Shown: one piece after another, positions 26,796-36,453 of the stretch
Numbering within the stretch: position 1 is the stretch's first letter
Layout of the letters: every line of letters begins with the position of its first letter
From: an uncultured Flavobacteriaceae bacterium
GTDB taxonomy: Bacteria; Bacteroidota; Bacteroidia; Flavobacteriales; Flavobacteriaceae
Direction: 5' to 3'
DNA: 64,000 bases
Assembly (NCBI GenBank): GCA_947494695.1
Contig: CANLWB010000003.1
Coordinates: 1-64,000, forward strand
Notes under the pieces: generated by a model
The model's database searches: none
What the model saw: the letters and a program-made list of their open reading frames with translations, nothing else
What the model was told of the DNA's origin: nothing
Position numbers and translations under genes: made by a program

Positions 26796-28397
26796 TTAAT
26801 ACGTCATTGTATCTTTAAATTCAATTTTAATCGGAAAAGCCATTCCGTAGTTTGGTTTTTCGGGCATTTTTATCTCTAGACCTTCATTAGTCATCTTGTG
26901 TTTTAACCTTTTTGCCACACCTAAGAGTGTAATTTTTTTAATATTTTTCATGTCCAAATCTTTTAGAGACTTAATGAGCACTTTCTCTCCAGGCCAATCC
27001 AAAACTGTGGCGAAAAGAATATTATTTTTTTTGTTTCTAGTAAACCTGATGTCTTCACGACTCCCCACATGCTCAACATAACCTGTTTCATTGCGATTTG
27101 ATACTTTGTTAGGCTTTTCTCCAAATATCTTATAGGGCCTAGTTTTATAAACAGCCTCTCCACATATACTTAACCATTCACCTAATTCGTACATCATTGT
27201 TTTTTGTTCCTCTGGAAACGTACCATCTGGTTTTGGAGCAAACGATAACATTAAAACGCCTCGTTTACTTACAATATCCATTAATTGGTCTACTATATTA
27301 TTGGTTGGTTTAATAGGCGTTCCTTCTACATAACCCCAATTATGATCGGCATACACACAATCGTCTGTTTGCCATACATACTTTGCAATGTCATCATCGC
27401 CTCCTCTTTCATAATCCCTAACAGCGCCCCCTTCTATCCAAGTGTTTGTGCCTTTGTAATTAAGTACAACTTCGGGTTTTCCATAGCCCCCTTTTCCTGC
27501 TTCAATAGCATTGTTATAATAAAACGCGCCAAATTCTTTTCTTCTAGATTCCCATAGTTTAGAATTAAACCCCCAATCAAAATAGTATAAATCTGGTTTA
27601 TACATGTCTGCTAACTCCTTAGTTCTCGATAACCATCGATTCATATCTCTCTCACTAGGCTTAATGTAACTCTCATCCCATCGTGACTTTTTAAGCCATG
27701 AGTTTCTAGCTTCATTTTCTCCTATTCTAAGCGTATCAGCACATTTTTGAATAACCGGATTACCATACAAATCTTGATAGTCTTTATTAACCGCATCATA
27801 ACGATTAATATGATTCCATTGAAAAAAGATAGGATTCCATGCCGTATGGTTTGATACGCCAAACTTTAGCCCTTTTTTGCGAACTGCTTTAGCAACTTCT
27901 CCTACCAAATCTCGTTTTGGCCCCATGTTAACAGAGTTCCATTTACTTAATTTGGTATCCCATAAACAAAAAGCATCATGATGCGCGCCCATCATGGTAA
28001 AGAATTTTGCACCTCCTTTAACACACAAATCTGCCCATTCATCTGCATTAAAATTTTCAGCTTTAAACATGGGGATAAAATCTTTGTAACCGAATTTTTC
28101 TGGAGGCCCATATACTTTGTTATGATGGAGATGTGTTGCCAACGCTTGATTATTTCGGCTACTTTGTCCTTTTTGGCAGTACATCCATCTTCCATACCAT
28201 TCGGCTGCGTGATCTCCTTTATATGCCGGTACTGAATATACGCCCCAATGCACCCAGAAACCTATTTTTGCATCTTCATACCATTCCGGAACTTCATAAT
28301 TTTTAATGGATTCCCAATCTGCTTTATATGTTTCCTGGGACTCAGTATATTGAAATACTATAAAGCATAACATTAAAATTAATTTTGGAAATTTCAT
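26796..28397 (-). CDS. GH29 family glycosidase (alpha-L-fucosidase type)
   Basis: A 533-aa secreted enzyme with a signal peptide (LILMLCFIVFQYTES). The TIM barrel carries the family signatures GFWVHWGVYSVPAY, GAHHDAFCLWDTKLSKWNSVNMGPKRD, and the nucleophile Asp274 in LYYFDWGF. A beta-sandwich follows to the C-terminus. GH29 members remove alpha-L-fucose; some act on alpha-L-galactose in porphyran-like galactans, so both remain possible. A second GH29 lies at 58951, with different sequence in the loops, suggesting different linkages. It sits between the GH105-BNR fusion and the sulfatase. Confidence 0.93.
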   Translation of the reverse strand: MKFPKLILMLCFIVFQYTESQETYKADWESIKNYEVPEWYEDAKIGFWVHWGVYSVPAYKGDHAAEWYGRWMYCQKGQSSRNNQALATHLHHNKVYGPPEKFGYKDFIPMFKAENFNADEWADLCVKGGAKFFTMMGAHHDAFCLWDTKLSKWNSVNMGPKRDLVGEVAKAVRKKGLKFGVSNHTAWNPIFFQWNHINRYDAVNKDYQDLYGNPVIQKCADTLRIGENEARNSWLKKSRWDESYIKPSERDMNRWLSRTKELADMYKPDLYYFDWGFNSKLWESRRKEFGAFYYNNAIEAGKGGYGKPEVVLNYKGTNTWIEGGAVRDYERGGDDDIAKYVWQTDDCVYADHNWGYVEGTPIKPTNNIVDQLMDIVSKRGVLMLSFAPKPDGTFPEEQKTMMYELGEWLSICGEAVYKTRPYKIFGEKPNKVSNRNETGYVEHVGSREDIRFTRNKKNNILFATVLDWPGEKVLIKSLKDLDMKNIKKITLLGVAKRLKHKMTNEGLEIKMPEKPNYGMAFPIKIEFKDTMTY

Positions 28398-28428
28398 AAT
28401 TACTATTTAGTTTATTTTGACTTATCTT

Positions 28429-30879
28429 TTATTCTCGTATTGAATTCTGTAAAACAATGCCTTTTACATCAACATTGTAATTGAAAAATGAATTCCATTG
28501 TCCATTCAACCAGAGTAAAACTTTGTGTCCTTCGCCAGCAACGACTACGGGTCGGATGTTTCTATATGGAGAGTCCTTTGTAATGGGTTTCCATTTAATA
28601 GTTGAAATATTATCATCAATTTCTATTTTGGCAGTATAAATTTCATGAAGCCCTCCTATATCTTTCCCTGTTGAAGGGTCTACATCTGTTGAAATATAAA
28701 CTTGTGTTATATCGGTAGGATCAAAAGCCATTAAACCGGTGTAACTACTTTCTAATGTATATAAAGATTTACCAGCAAAGGCTATCTCTCTATCAATCCA
28801 TTTTTCTCCATTCCATGAAGCTATTCTAAATCTATGGTCTTCATTGTTTACATACAATGAATACCCAATATGAGGTTTATTATTTCTGTCTTTTTCAACT
28901 ACGCAAGGCCATGCACTATTGGGGACACTTTCATATCCTTTTGATTTTTTACTGGTTTCACTTCCAAGGTAAATTTTTTCAGATTCAGAGGTTTTTAAAG
29001 GTTCCTTTTCAAGAGCTTTAATTTTTGTACCATCTACATTGTAAAACACTCCATTTCTAAATTCTGAATAATACAGACTATTACCATAATTTCTAGGATG
29101 ACCATCTGTAAAAGCCATACCAATAGTATTTTCGTCTTTTTTCAGGTATTTAGCATAAGGTCTTTGACGCCCATGAACTTCATCGGCTATAAAATGTGTT
29201 CTATTGCCCCATGTTTCTCCATGATCGGGAGAAGTGATATAGCTGGGATTAAATGAGGGACCATCTCTAAAAAAATTATACAATAATCCTTCATCTTTCA
29301 TATGATACAGGTTCATGTAGGTTACTCCAACCTTATTATCATAATCATGTACAAACTCTTTTACTTCATCCCATTTCATATAGTTGTAGGGAGAAGATAT
29401 ACTGGTGTAATGCTTCTTATTATGGGCATGTTTAGCCCACATTGCTAAAATGCTATTATCTGGTCTTACATATAAAGCGGGTACATTATGATCATCTTTT
29501 TCAAATTTTTCATGAAGTACTACACTTCCCAAAATAGTATCGTTTTTAAGATCGTAAACACCTAGTTTTACATCTCCTGTTTGCCCACTCAAACCACCAA
29601 AAACTAATTTTCCGTTAGTAATAACAGCTCGTGGATCTTGATACCAACACCATCCGCCATCGTGCATAAATGTTTTAAACACTTGAGCGTTTTTAGGTTT
29701 TTCAGGATTTTGGGCTTCAACAAATTTGTATACTTCAGCGGCGGCGGCAAGAAAAGCTCCAACACCGTAAACCTCGGTAAAATCTTTAAAACTATTACCA
29801 GGAGCCGCGCCTATAGGTTGTATATAACCCACCAAGCCTTCTTCAGTAACACATTCTGTCAAGGCTTTCCAGCCTTTTAACATAATAGGCTCATAGGTTT
29901 CTCGATCTAATAATCCTTGATTAATACCCCAAGCCAAGCCATATACAAAAAATGCTGATCCACTAATTTCTTTTATTGGGTATGCTTCAACTCCTCCTAA
30001 AAGCCCCGAAGACCACGTTCCATCTGGTCTCTGATGTTTCTTAAGGCTTTCTGTCATTTGTTGAAATATATTTGTGTAAAATGCCTTTCCTTCCCAATCT
30101 TTTGGTAAATCCGGGATCATTAGTGCTAAGCCTCCAAAAACCCATCCGTTACCTCTTGCCCAAAAAAGCTTCTTACCATTTTTTTCTGTTTTGCTTAGAA
30201 ATGATTTATCTCTGAAAAAGAATTGCTCTTCTTTATCCCACAACAGGTCATAGGTTTGATGGTATTGACTATCCATATACTCCAAATACTTTTTATCGCC
30301 GGTAGCTTTCGAAAGCTCGGACCAAACTGGTGGTGCCATAAAAAGAGCATCTGCCCAATACCATTGTTTTCTTTTCCCTCTTTCGGTAGACATTATAGAA
30401 TCGAATTGTTTGGTCAATGGATTAATAAGCTTTCGATGTCCGTACAATTCATACAACTTAAGGTATAGCTGACCAACTGCATGATCATCCGCATGATACA
30501 TCCGGTCTAACAAGCTCCAATTATGTCTCATTCCTATACCTGTTAACCATTTTTCATAGGCATCATTGGGACTAATCTTAGCCCATTCATACATTCCTGT
30601 GTATAGAGCTCCACATGTCCAATCTAGTTCATGATGTTTTCGCCTATGATGGTAACTTTTCCTTTCTTCTTTAGGGGGAAGTGCGCGGTACTTACCCATA
30701 CTATCAAAAGTTTTGATTTGCCAATCTGCAACTTTGTTTCCAATAGTTTCTATTGAGCTTAAAGTAGGGGGTAAATCACTGTTTTGCCTTAATGAAGCAC
30801 AGCTCAATACAACGACCAGTATGATTACTAAACTCAGAATACTTTTTAACAAATTCAATCCTTCTAGGCGTGCTTTCAT
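28429..30879 (-). CDS. GH105 unsaturated uronyl hydrolase fused to a BNR-type beta-propeller
   Basis: An 816-aa lipoprotein (ILVVVLSCASL). Residues about 40-395 are a GH105 (alpha/alpha)6 barrel, with LDWTCGALYTGMYEWA, the catalytic Asp region WYWADALFMAPP (about 176) and WARGNGWVFGGLA (about 243). GH105 removes the unsaturated uronic acid left by polysaccharide lyases. Residues about 405-816 form a BNR_4-like propeller, with DGGWCWYQDPRAV, KDDHNVPALYVRPDNS (about 463) and SPDHGETW. Related propellers include ulvan-lyase families PL24, PL25 and PL40, so the second half may itself be a lyase; this is inference. The single reading frame is uninterrupted, so the fusion is not a sequencing join visible here. 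Confidence 0.85.
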   Translation of the reverse strand: MKARLEGLNLLKSILSLVIILVVVLSCASLRQNSDLPPTLSSIETIGNKVADWQIKTFDSMGKYRALPPKEERKSYHHRRKHHELDWTCGALYTGMYEWAKISPNDAYEKWLTGIGMRHNWSLLDRMYHADDHAVGQLYLKLYELYGHRKLINPLTKQFDSIMSTERGKRKQWYWADALFMAPPVWSELSKATGDKKYLEYMDSQYHQTYDLLWDKEEQFFFRDKSFLSKTEKNGKKLFWARGNGWVFGGLALMIPDLPKDWEGKAFYTNIFQQMTESLKKHQRPDGTWSSGLLGGVEAYPIKEISGSAFFVYGLAWGINQGLLDRETYEPIMLKGWKALTECVTEEGLVGYIQPIGAAPGNSFKDFTEVYGVGAFLAAAAEVYKFVEAQNPEKPKNAQVFKTFMHDGGWCWYQDPRAVITNGKLVFGGLSGQTGDVKLGVYDLKNDTILGSVVLHEKFEKDDHNVPALYVRPDNSILAMWAKHAHNKKHYTSISSPYNYMKWDEVKEFVHDYDNKVGVTYMNLYHMKDEGLLYNFFRDGPSFNPSYITSPDHGETWGNRTHFIADEVHGRQRPYAKYLKKDENTIGMAFTDGHPRNYGNSLYYSEFRNGVFYNVDGTKIKALEKEPLKTSESEKIYLGSETSKKSKGYESVPNSAWPCVVEKDRNNKPHIGYSLYVNNEDHRFRIASWNGEKWIDREIAFAGKSLYTLESSYTGLMAFDPTDITQVYISTDVDPSTGKDIGGLHEIYTAKIEIDDNISTIKWKPITKDSPYRNIRPVVVAGEGHKVLLWLNGQWNSFFNYNVDVKGIVLQNSIRE

Positions 30880-30939
30880 TTTACAATTCTTAATAACATT
30901 TACTAAATGGATTTTAGACCAAACTCAAAATAATTAGTA

Positions 30940-33609
30940 TTAATTCCCTTTTCCTTTTGGGTTACTTCTTAATTCCATTAAGGCTTGATTCTTACCTACC
31001 AGTTCTAACCTTAGAGATTTTACTTCTTCTTGAAGTTGTTTAACTTCTTTAGGTAATTCTTCCTGTTTTTCCTGCTCGATGACTATAACATCTTTGTTTA
31101 CTTTTTTAGATGCCGTAACATAGGTTTCATCATAAAGCATTTTTAATGTTGCTGATTTAGACTCAAAAATTATAGTATCTGATTCTAATCCATTTACATA
31201 GGCTTTTACTGTAATTTTTCCAGGTGTTGTTGTTGTTCGAATTAATGCTGTTGCCATACCAAATGAAGACTTTGCTGGATTTCCAAAATTCTTTATACCT
31301 CCAATAACCTCGGCAGGTCCTTCTACTTCAAAATACACATATTCTTCTGCAAGGACTTTTTTTGTATTATTTCGATCTACAATGGTGGCTCTAACTGGAA
31401 TGAAATCTGATCCATCTGCTATTAAATCCATATCTTCCTGATCAATAGACAATTTTAGTTTCTCGGATCGTTCTGCATATAATTTTGTTTCTTTTATTGC
31501 TACTTTGCCATTAATAATACCTTCAGCATGCATATATTTTATAGTTCCTTTCTGATCTCCTTTTCGATATCTTATGTTATCTAAAAAGAACACATCTTTA
31601 AATACAAATGGTGGGTGTGGCAATCCTGAAAACTTAGAATCTGTAGACGGCTTTTGTGTACCATAATCTTTCCCCATCCATGTTAAACGTACTTCATCGC
31701 AATTACTATAAATAATCACATCACTAGATGATAACTGGTTTAATTCATTAGTAATATAAACCATTGGACCAGTCTCAATGCCATCAATTTTATAATCTGG
31801 TGAATTTTGGCTTTTGTACAAGTAATACGTGTAGCGAGGTAATCGTAAAACGTTTAAGTGTCCTCCTAAAAATGGATCGGGATGATAGCCTCTTTGGTGG
31901 TCTATTCCTGCCCACATGGCACCTCCTAAACGTACCTTATCTGTTTTAAACCTTTGGGACAAATATCTTGCCTGCCTTAATGATTGGTCTAGCATAGCTT
32001 TTTCTCCCCATGCTCTTTTCACCCTAACAATAGAATTTTGAGAATACCAATCATCAACCTCTCCTCCATCACCAAACTCTCTATTAAATGAATTTATGTT
32101 TTTGTCATTGCCATGATAAAACACATCTAAACCTCCTTTTTTAGCCTCATCATGGTCTGTAACGGTAAACATTCCTGGAAACGGATACTCTGAGTGTGCC
32201 ACTTTATGCATCGTATTCATTGCATAATCTGGTTGAGATGGAGTTTCATTTAATGCCGTTTCCCATAATAAAATTGAAGGTCTGTTTCTATCTTTCCTGA
32301 CCAAATTTCTGGTATCTTCATATAAGCGTTCTTCAAAAATTTTGTTTTTAAAATTGAAAAAATGCCAGCCTGGGTTCGCTGTAGTAGTTAGCATTCCCAA
32401 CTCATCACAGGTGTCATAAAACGCATCATCCTGAGGATAATGACCTACTCGAATGATATGACTACCTCCCTCTCTAAGTAGTTGAACATCTCTGTAATGC
32501 GCAGAATTAGGCAATGCGTTACCAACATAAGCATAATCTTGATGACGATTTACGCCAACTAATTTCTTTCCTATATACTTCTTGTTCACAAATAGACCTT
32601 CCGCACCTTTCATCTCAAATAAGCGAATTCCAAAACGGGTTCTCATTTGATCTACTATAGTTCCATCAACAATAACATCTGTTCTTATAAAATGTAAATT
32701 GGGGCTATCTGGATGCCATAGTTTTACATTTTGAACATCAAACTCCTTAGTAAGTTGTTTTGTCTTATTAGCTGCTAACCTAATTGTTTGTTCAACAGAT
32801 TTGATTTCTTTAAAATTTATATCCTCTAAAACAGACCTCACTGTAATGCTTTGCTTCTTTTTAGAATGGTTTGAAACTTCTGTCCTAACTCCTAATCTGG
32901 CATTATTACCATTTACATCATGGGTTCCAACAAAAACACCACCCCCGGCTTCTGTTTTACTTAATTCAGGTAACGTAACGTGTATATCTTCCGTTTTAAT
33001 TAAATAAGTATCTCTGTAAATACCACCTAAATAACTAAAGTCTAAACCTGCCTGATGTTTTCCTGGTGGATACAATTTACTATCTCTGTTGTCTGCCATA
33101 ACAGCAACTACATGTTTCCCATCTTTGTTGAGTACTTCTGAAACATCTGCTGCAAAAGGCAAATAGCCTCCAAAATGTTCTTTTACTAAAGTTCCATTTA
33201 CCCACACTTTGGCATGCCCCATAATCGCTTCGAAATACAAGAATACTTTTCCTGTTTCTTGCTGTTTTAGATTGAAAACTTTTCTATACCAAGCTTTCCC
33301 TTGATAATTTCTTCCCCCGCTTGCATTTTCTGGCAAAATTTCTAAACCATGAGGTAGACTTGCAGCTTCCCAACCGGAATCATCAAAAGCGTATTTTTCT
33401 GCCCCTTCTACATCGCCTTTATGAAAACGCCAGCCCTGATTAAAATCATAAACGGAACGTTTGCTATTCTTCACTTCAAAAAAGCCTGCTGTTGAAAATT
33501 TTTGTTGGGCGATTACCGAATATGAAAATACGATAAGACCTAAAAAAGCTAACTTTTCAGTTATGGCTTTAAACTTGAAATAAGGTACTGGGGTTTTAAA
33601 GGTTTTCAT
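30940..33609 (-). CDS. GH2 beta-galactosidase-like enzyme with a C-terminal coiled coil
   Basis: An 889-aa secreted GH2 enzyme with a signal-like hydrophobic segment (LAFLGLIVFSYSVIAQ). Domains: sugar-binding sandwich (about 50-205, with WYRKVFNL and YLGGIYRD), immunoglobulin-like (about 210-330), TIM barrel (about 335-640, with GVNRHQDY, acid/base Glu455 in ALNETPSQ and nucleophile Glu511 in NREFGD), then further beta-domains. The last 45 residues are heptad-rich and charged (VKQLQEEVKSLRLELVGKN), a probable coiled coil that GH2 enzymes do not normally carry. It may mediate oligomerisation. It lies 53 bp after the GH2 at 33663 in the same operon. Confidence 0.87.
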   Translation of the reverse strand: MKTFKTPVPYFKFKAITEKLAFLGLIVFSYSVIAQQKFSTAGFFEVKNSKRSVYDFNQGWRFHKGDVEGAEKYAFDDSGWEAASLPHGLEILPENASGGRNYQGKAWYRKVFNLKQQETGKVFLYFEAIMGHAKVWVNGTLVKEHFGGYLPFAADVSEVLNKDGKHVVAVMADNRDSKLYPPGKHQAGLDFSYLGGIYRDTYLIKTEDIHVTLPELSKTEAGGGVFVGTHDVNGNNARLGVRTEVSNHSKKKQSITVRSVLEDINFKEIKSVEQTIRLAANKTKQLTKEFDVQNVKLWHPDSPNLHFIRTDVIVDGTIVDQMRTRFGIRLFEMKGAEGLFVNKKYIGKKLVGVNRHQDYAYVGNALPNSAHYRDVQLLREGGSHIIRVGHYPQDDAFYDTCDELGMLTTTANPGWHFFNFKNKIFEERLYEDTRNLVRKDRNRPSILLWETALNETPSQPDYAMNTMHKVAHSEYPFPGMFTVTDHDEAKKGGLDVFYHGNDKNINSFNREFGDGGEVDDWYSQNSIVRVKRAWGEKAMLDQSLRQARYLSQRFKTDKVRLGGAMWAGIDHQRGYHPDPFLGGHLNVLRLPRYTYYLYKSQNSPDYKIDGIETGPMVYITNELNQLSSSDVIIYSNCDEVRLTWMGKDYGTQKPSTDSKFSGLPHPPFVFKDVFFLDNIRYRKGDQKGTIKYMHAEGIINGKVAIKETKLYAERSEKLKLSIDQEDMDLIADGSDFIPVRATIVDRNNTKKVLAEEYVYFEVEGPAEVIGGIKNFGNPAKSSFGMATALIRTTTTPGKITVKAYVNGLESDTIIFESKSATLKMLYDETYVTASKKVNKDVIVIEQEKQEELPKEVKQLQEEVKSLRLELVGKNQALMELRSNPKGKGN

Positions 33610-33662
33610 TAATTCATTATTGATGTTAAATGTAATTATGTTAGATTATTATTTAGAACTCA

Positions 33663-36146
33663 TCATCTACCTCCAGCTCCAATAATCTCATATAAATTCT
33701 TTTTTTCTTTTTCTAGAGATGTTATTGGAATTATTTCTGAATAGGCATTTAGATTATCTTTTGAATTGCCTTTAGCTACAATCTTTATATATTGAATTTC
33801 TTGTTGCTTTTTAAACAGGAATGTGTTTACAGGCGCTCTTTTATTGCTTTTTCCAGAAAATAATGGCACCCAGGATTTAGCATCAACAGAACCTTCAATA
33901 TCCAAATTATAAATCTTTTCTTCATAGTTTTCAAAAACTACTCTAGTACCATTTACCAGACTTATTTTATTTAAATCGATAATAATTTCACTAGGATTTT
34001 TAGATTGCCATTTCGTTTCAAGATTTTCGTCTATGGCATATTTAGCTTCGTGATTTTCTTCTGCATCACGTGCACTTATACTGTATTTCGTTTTACTTTT
34101 ATCATAGTTAACAACAAATTGATGTTCTTTTTTAATGCCATTTGAAACTCCTATTGCCTTTAACTTATTTTTCCCTTCTTTTAAATCCACAGACCACAGA
34201 AACTTGCTACTCTGTTTACCTAACGACTTTTTATTATGAAAAAACTCAACCTCATTCATATTTGAAAACACCCGAATTTCTTTTTTTGAATTACCAAAAC
34301 GCTCTGTCCAAAATGGTGATTCTATATAAACAACTGGCTCTTTGGACCATTTGGATTTTAACAAAAAAAATGCATCCTTTTTCTTTCGATCGAAAGTAAC
34401 CAGTCCTTTTTGGTTAATATGAGGCTTTGTGTCTCCTCTATGAGCTGCTCCAAAATCGGCAAAGGCCCAATAATTTATGCCACATAACCAATTGAGTTTG
34501 TCTAATTGTTCTATATGAGACTCCAAATAATCATTATGATATTGAATACTAAAATCTTGTTTTTGAGGATTCTCTGTGTGCACTCTCTCATCTGAACCCA
34601 CTCCAAATTCTGAAAGTATTAGGGGTACATTTGGCGCCGATCGATGTATTTCATTCAGTCTTTCTGATACATCATCATAATGACCTTTGTACCAGCCCCT
34701 GTAAAGATTAAACCCAAAGACATCTGGTATATGAATTACCCCAAAATCAATTGGTTTGTTATTGTCTCCATTTACAAAGACTGTTTTTCTGGTAGGGTCT
34801 TCAGAATGAATTAGGGCATTCAAATTTTCGATAATATGATAATTAGAAGCCTTTCCATCTCCCCTATCACTCATCCATGTTTCATTACCCATGCCCCAAA
34901 GAATTATAGATGTATGATTATAGTGTTGCTCTATCAACTCCTTTAACATAGAGCGTAGATTACTTTCAAAACCCACATTTTTTGGAGTATTATTAACATA
35001 TGGTATTTCTTCCCATACCAAAACACCAAGCTCATCACATAATTGGAGTATGTAATCGTCTTGCTGATAATGTGCTAATCTAAGCCAATTAACCCCAAGT
35101 TTTTTCATTAGTTTTATATCGGTAAGATGCATTTCTGATGTTAATGCATTGCCTTTTGCAAAATAATCTTGATGTCTATTAACTCCTTTTAGTTTATAAG
35201 GCCTACCATTGAGAAAGAACCCTTTATTGGCAGTAAACTCATACCATCTAACTCCAAATTTTGTACTAACTTCATCTAGTTTAGCACCATCTTCATATAA
35301 CTCAATTTCTACATCATACAAATACGGTGTTTCTGGGCTCCACAATTTTGGATTCACAATGGAAGACATTGGAATATTTGCACTTAATATTTTATTCGGG
35401 TCCTGGTGCACCTTTAAATATCCTTTTGATACTATGTCTCCTTCCTTATTTTTCATGCTCGCTTTAACAGCAAGACTTCTGGCGGTATTTGAATAATTAT
35501 CTAATAATACTTCTAAATTAACCTTAGCCTTTTTTTCTGAAACATCTGTATTCCATATTCTAAAACCTGGACCTCCGTAATAATTTCTAGAAAATGATAC
35601 TTTAGGAGCAATAATTAATTCTACAGAACGGTATAAACCACCATAAAAATTAAAATCGCCGCTAATTGGCGCTAGGCTAGAATTGGGTGCATTAGAAACC
35701 CACACATCTATTTTATTTTTACCACTTTTAAGGTATTTTGTAAGTTCCACTGTGAATGCACTATACCCGCCTTGGTGATGTGTTAAAAAATTACCATTTA
35801 GATATACTTTCGCTTCTTGTCCAGCGGCATTAAAACGTAAAAAAAATCTCTTGTCTAATTCTTCTTTTTTAAAACTTATATATTTTCTATACCAAGCTCC
35901 TTCTCTTCTATAATCTTTTGTTTGCAAGACATCTTTAGCATTCCACGTATGAGGCAAGTCTATTTTCTTGTACGCCTCATCAGAATTATTAGGTATGCCA
36001 TTAGAATTTACTTCCAGGTATAACCAATTATTGTTTACTGTCTTTGAATTTGCCCAATGTTTTCCAGGTTTTAAGTCTGTAATATCTTGGCTAAATGCAA
36101 GTGAAGACAGAAGTGTCAAAAGCACAATAAGAAATCTTACTTTCAT
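33663..36146 (-). CDS. GH2 glycosidase with a C-terminal F5/8-type (discoidin-like) domain
   Basis: An 827-aa secreted enzyme (signal LIVLLTLLSSLAFSQ), and the first gene of the operon running down to GH95. The sandwich domain contains AWYRKYISF and YGGLYRSV. The TIM barrel contains GVNRHQDYFAKGNA, acid/base Glu422 in GMGNETW and nucleophile Glu513 in LSEFGVGS. The barrel ends INQKGLVTFDRKKKDAF, like many beta-galactosidases. From about 690 the chain reads as a discoidin or CBM32-like domain (ARDAEENHEAKYAIDENLETKWQS), a probable galactose-binding module. Candidate promoter C lies about 200-260 bp upstream. Confidence 0.9.
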   Translation of the reverse strand: MKVRFLIVLLTLLSSLAFSQDITDLKPGKHWANSKTVNNNWLYLEVNSNGIPNNSDEAYKKIDLPHTWNAKDVLQTKDYRREGAWYRKYISFKKEELDKRFFLRFNAAGQEAKVYLNGNFLTHHQGGYSAFTVELTKYLKSGKNKIDVWVSNAPNSSLAPISGDFNFYGGLYRSVELIIAPKVSFSRNYYGGPGFRIWNTDVSEKKAKVNLEVLLDNYSNTARSLAVKASMKNKEGDIVSKGYLKVHQDPNKILSANIPMSSIVNPKLWSPETPYLYDVEIELYEDGAKLDEVSTKFGVRWYEFTANKGFFLNGRPYKLKGVNRHQDYFAKGNALTSEMHLTDIKLMKKLGVNWLRLAHYQQDDYILQLCDELGVLVWEEIPYVNNTPKNVGFESNLRSMLKELIEQHYNHTSIILWGMGNETWMSDRGDGKASNYHIIENLNALIHSEDPTRKTVFVNGDNNKPIDFGVIHIPDVFGFNLYRGWYKGHYDDVSERLNEIHRSAPNVPLILSEFGVGSDERVHTENPQKQDFSIQYHNDYLESHIEQLDKLNWLCGINYWAFADFGAAHRGDTKPHINQKGLVTFDRKKKDAFFLLKSKWSKEPVVYIESPFWTERFGNSKKEIRVFSNMNEVEFFHNKKSLGKQSSKFLWSVDLKEGKNKLKAIGVSNGIKKEHQFVVNYDKSKTKYSISARDAEENHEAKYAIDENLETKWQSKNPSEIIIDLNKISLVNGTRVVFENYEEKIYNLDIEGSVDAKSWVPLFSGKSNKRAPVNTFLFKKQQEIQYIKIVAKGNSKDNLNAYSEIIPITSLEKEKKNLYEIIGAGGR

Positions 36147-36453
36147 GAAATTGATATTAAAACTTTTAATTAAAAAAACCTCCAGATTTCACAATTAGAA
36201 GGCTCTTTTTAACTAAATAAAAATCAAACAATTAACTTAAATAATACGTGTTATTTAAACGTCGAAGGTATTTTCACAGTTAAATTCTATAAACCACATT
36301 ATTGTTTTTTTATCATTCATCTGTAATCACCTCGTTACATTGTAAAACTCTTAAAAATAGAAGCAAAAGCTGTATCTGTAAGTAAACATAATGTCTGTAT
36401 TAATACATTTGTATTACAAAATCTCTTGAGTATCTTACTAATAAAACTGTCGA
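36147..36453. other. Intergenic region between the hybrid regulator and the GH2 operon
   Basis: About 307 bp with no supported gene. It contains candidate operator C (36371-36407) and an associated TGTAAA box at 36341-36346, read on the plus strand, pointing towards the GH2 operon. Confidence 0.6.
36341..36407 (-). promoter_or_regulatory. Promoter/operator C of the GH2-to-GH95 operon
   Basis: Plus-strand reading: TGTATCTGTAAGTAAA (36371-36386) and TGTCTGTATTAATACA (36392-36407), exactly 21 bp apart, with TGTAAA at 36341-36346, 30 bp from the near half-site. Each half-site matches the better copy of site A at 10 of 16 positions. It is weaker than A and B, but the spacing agrees with both. Confidence 0.5.
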
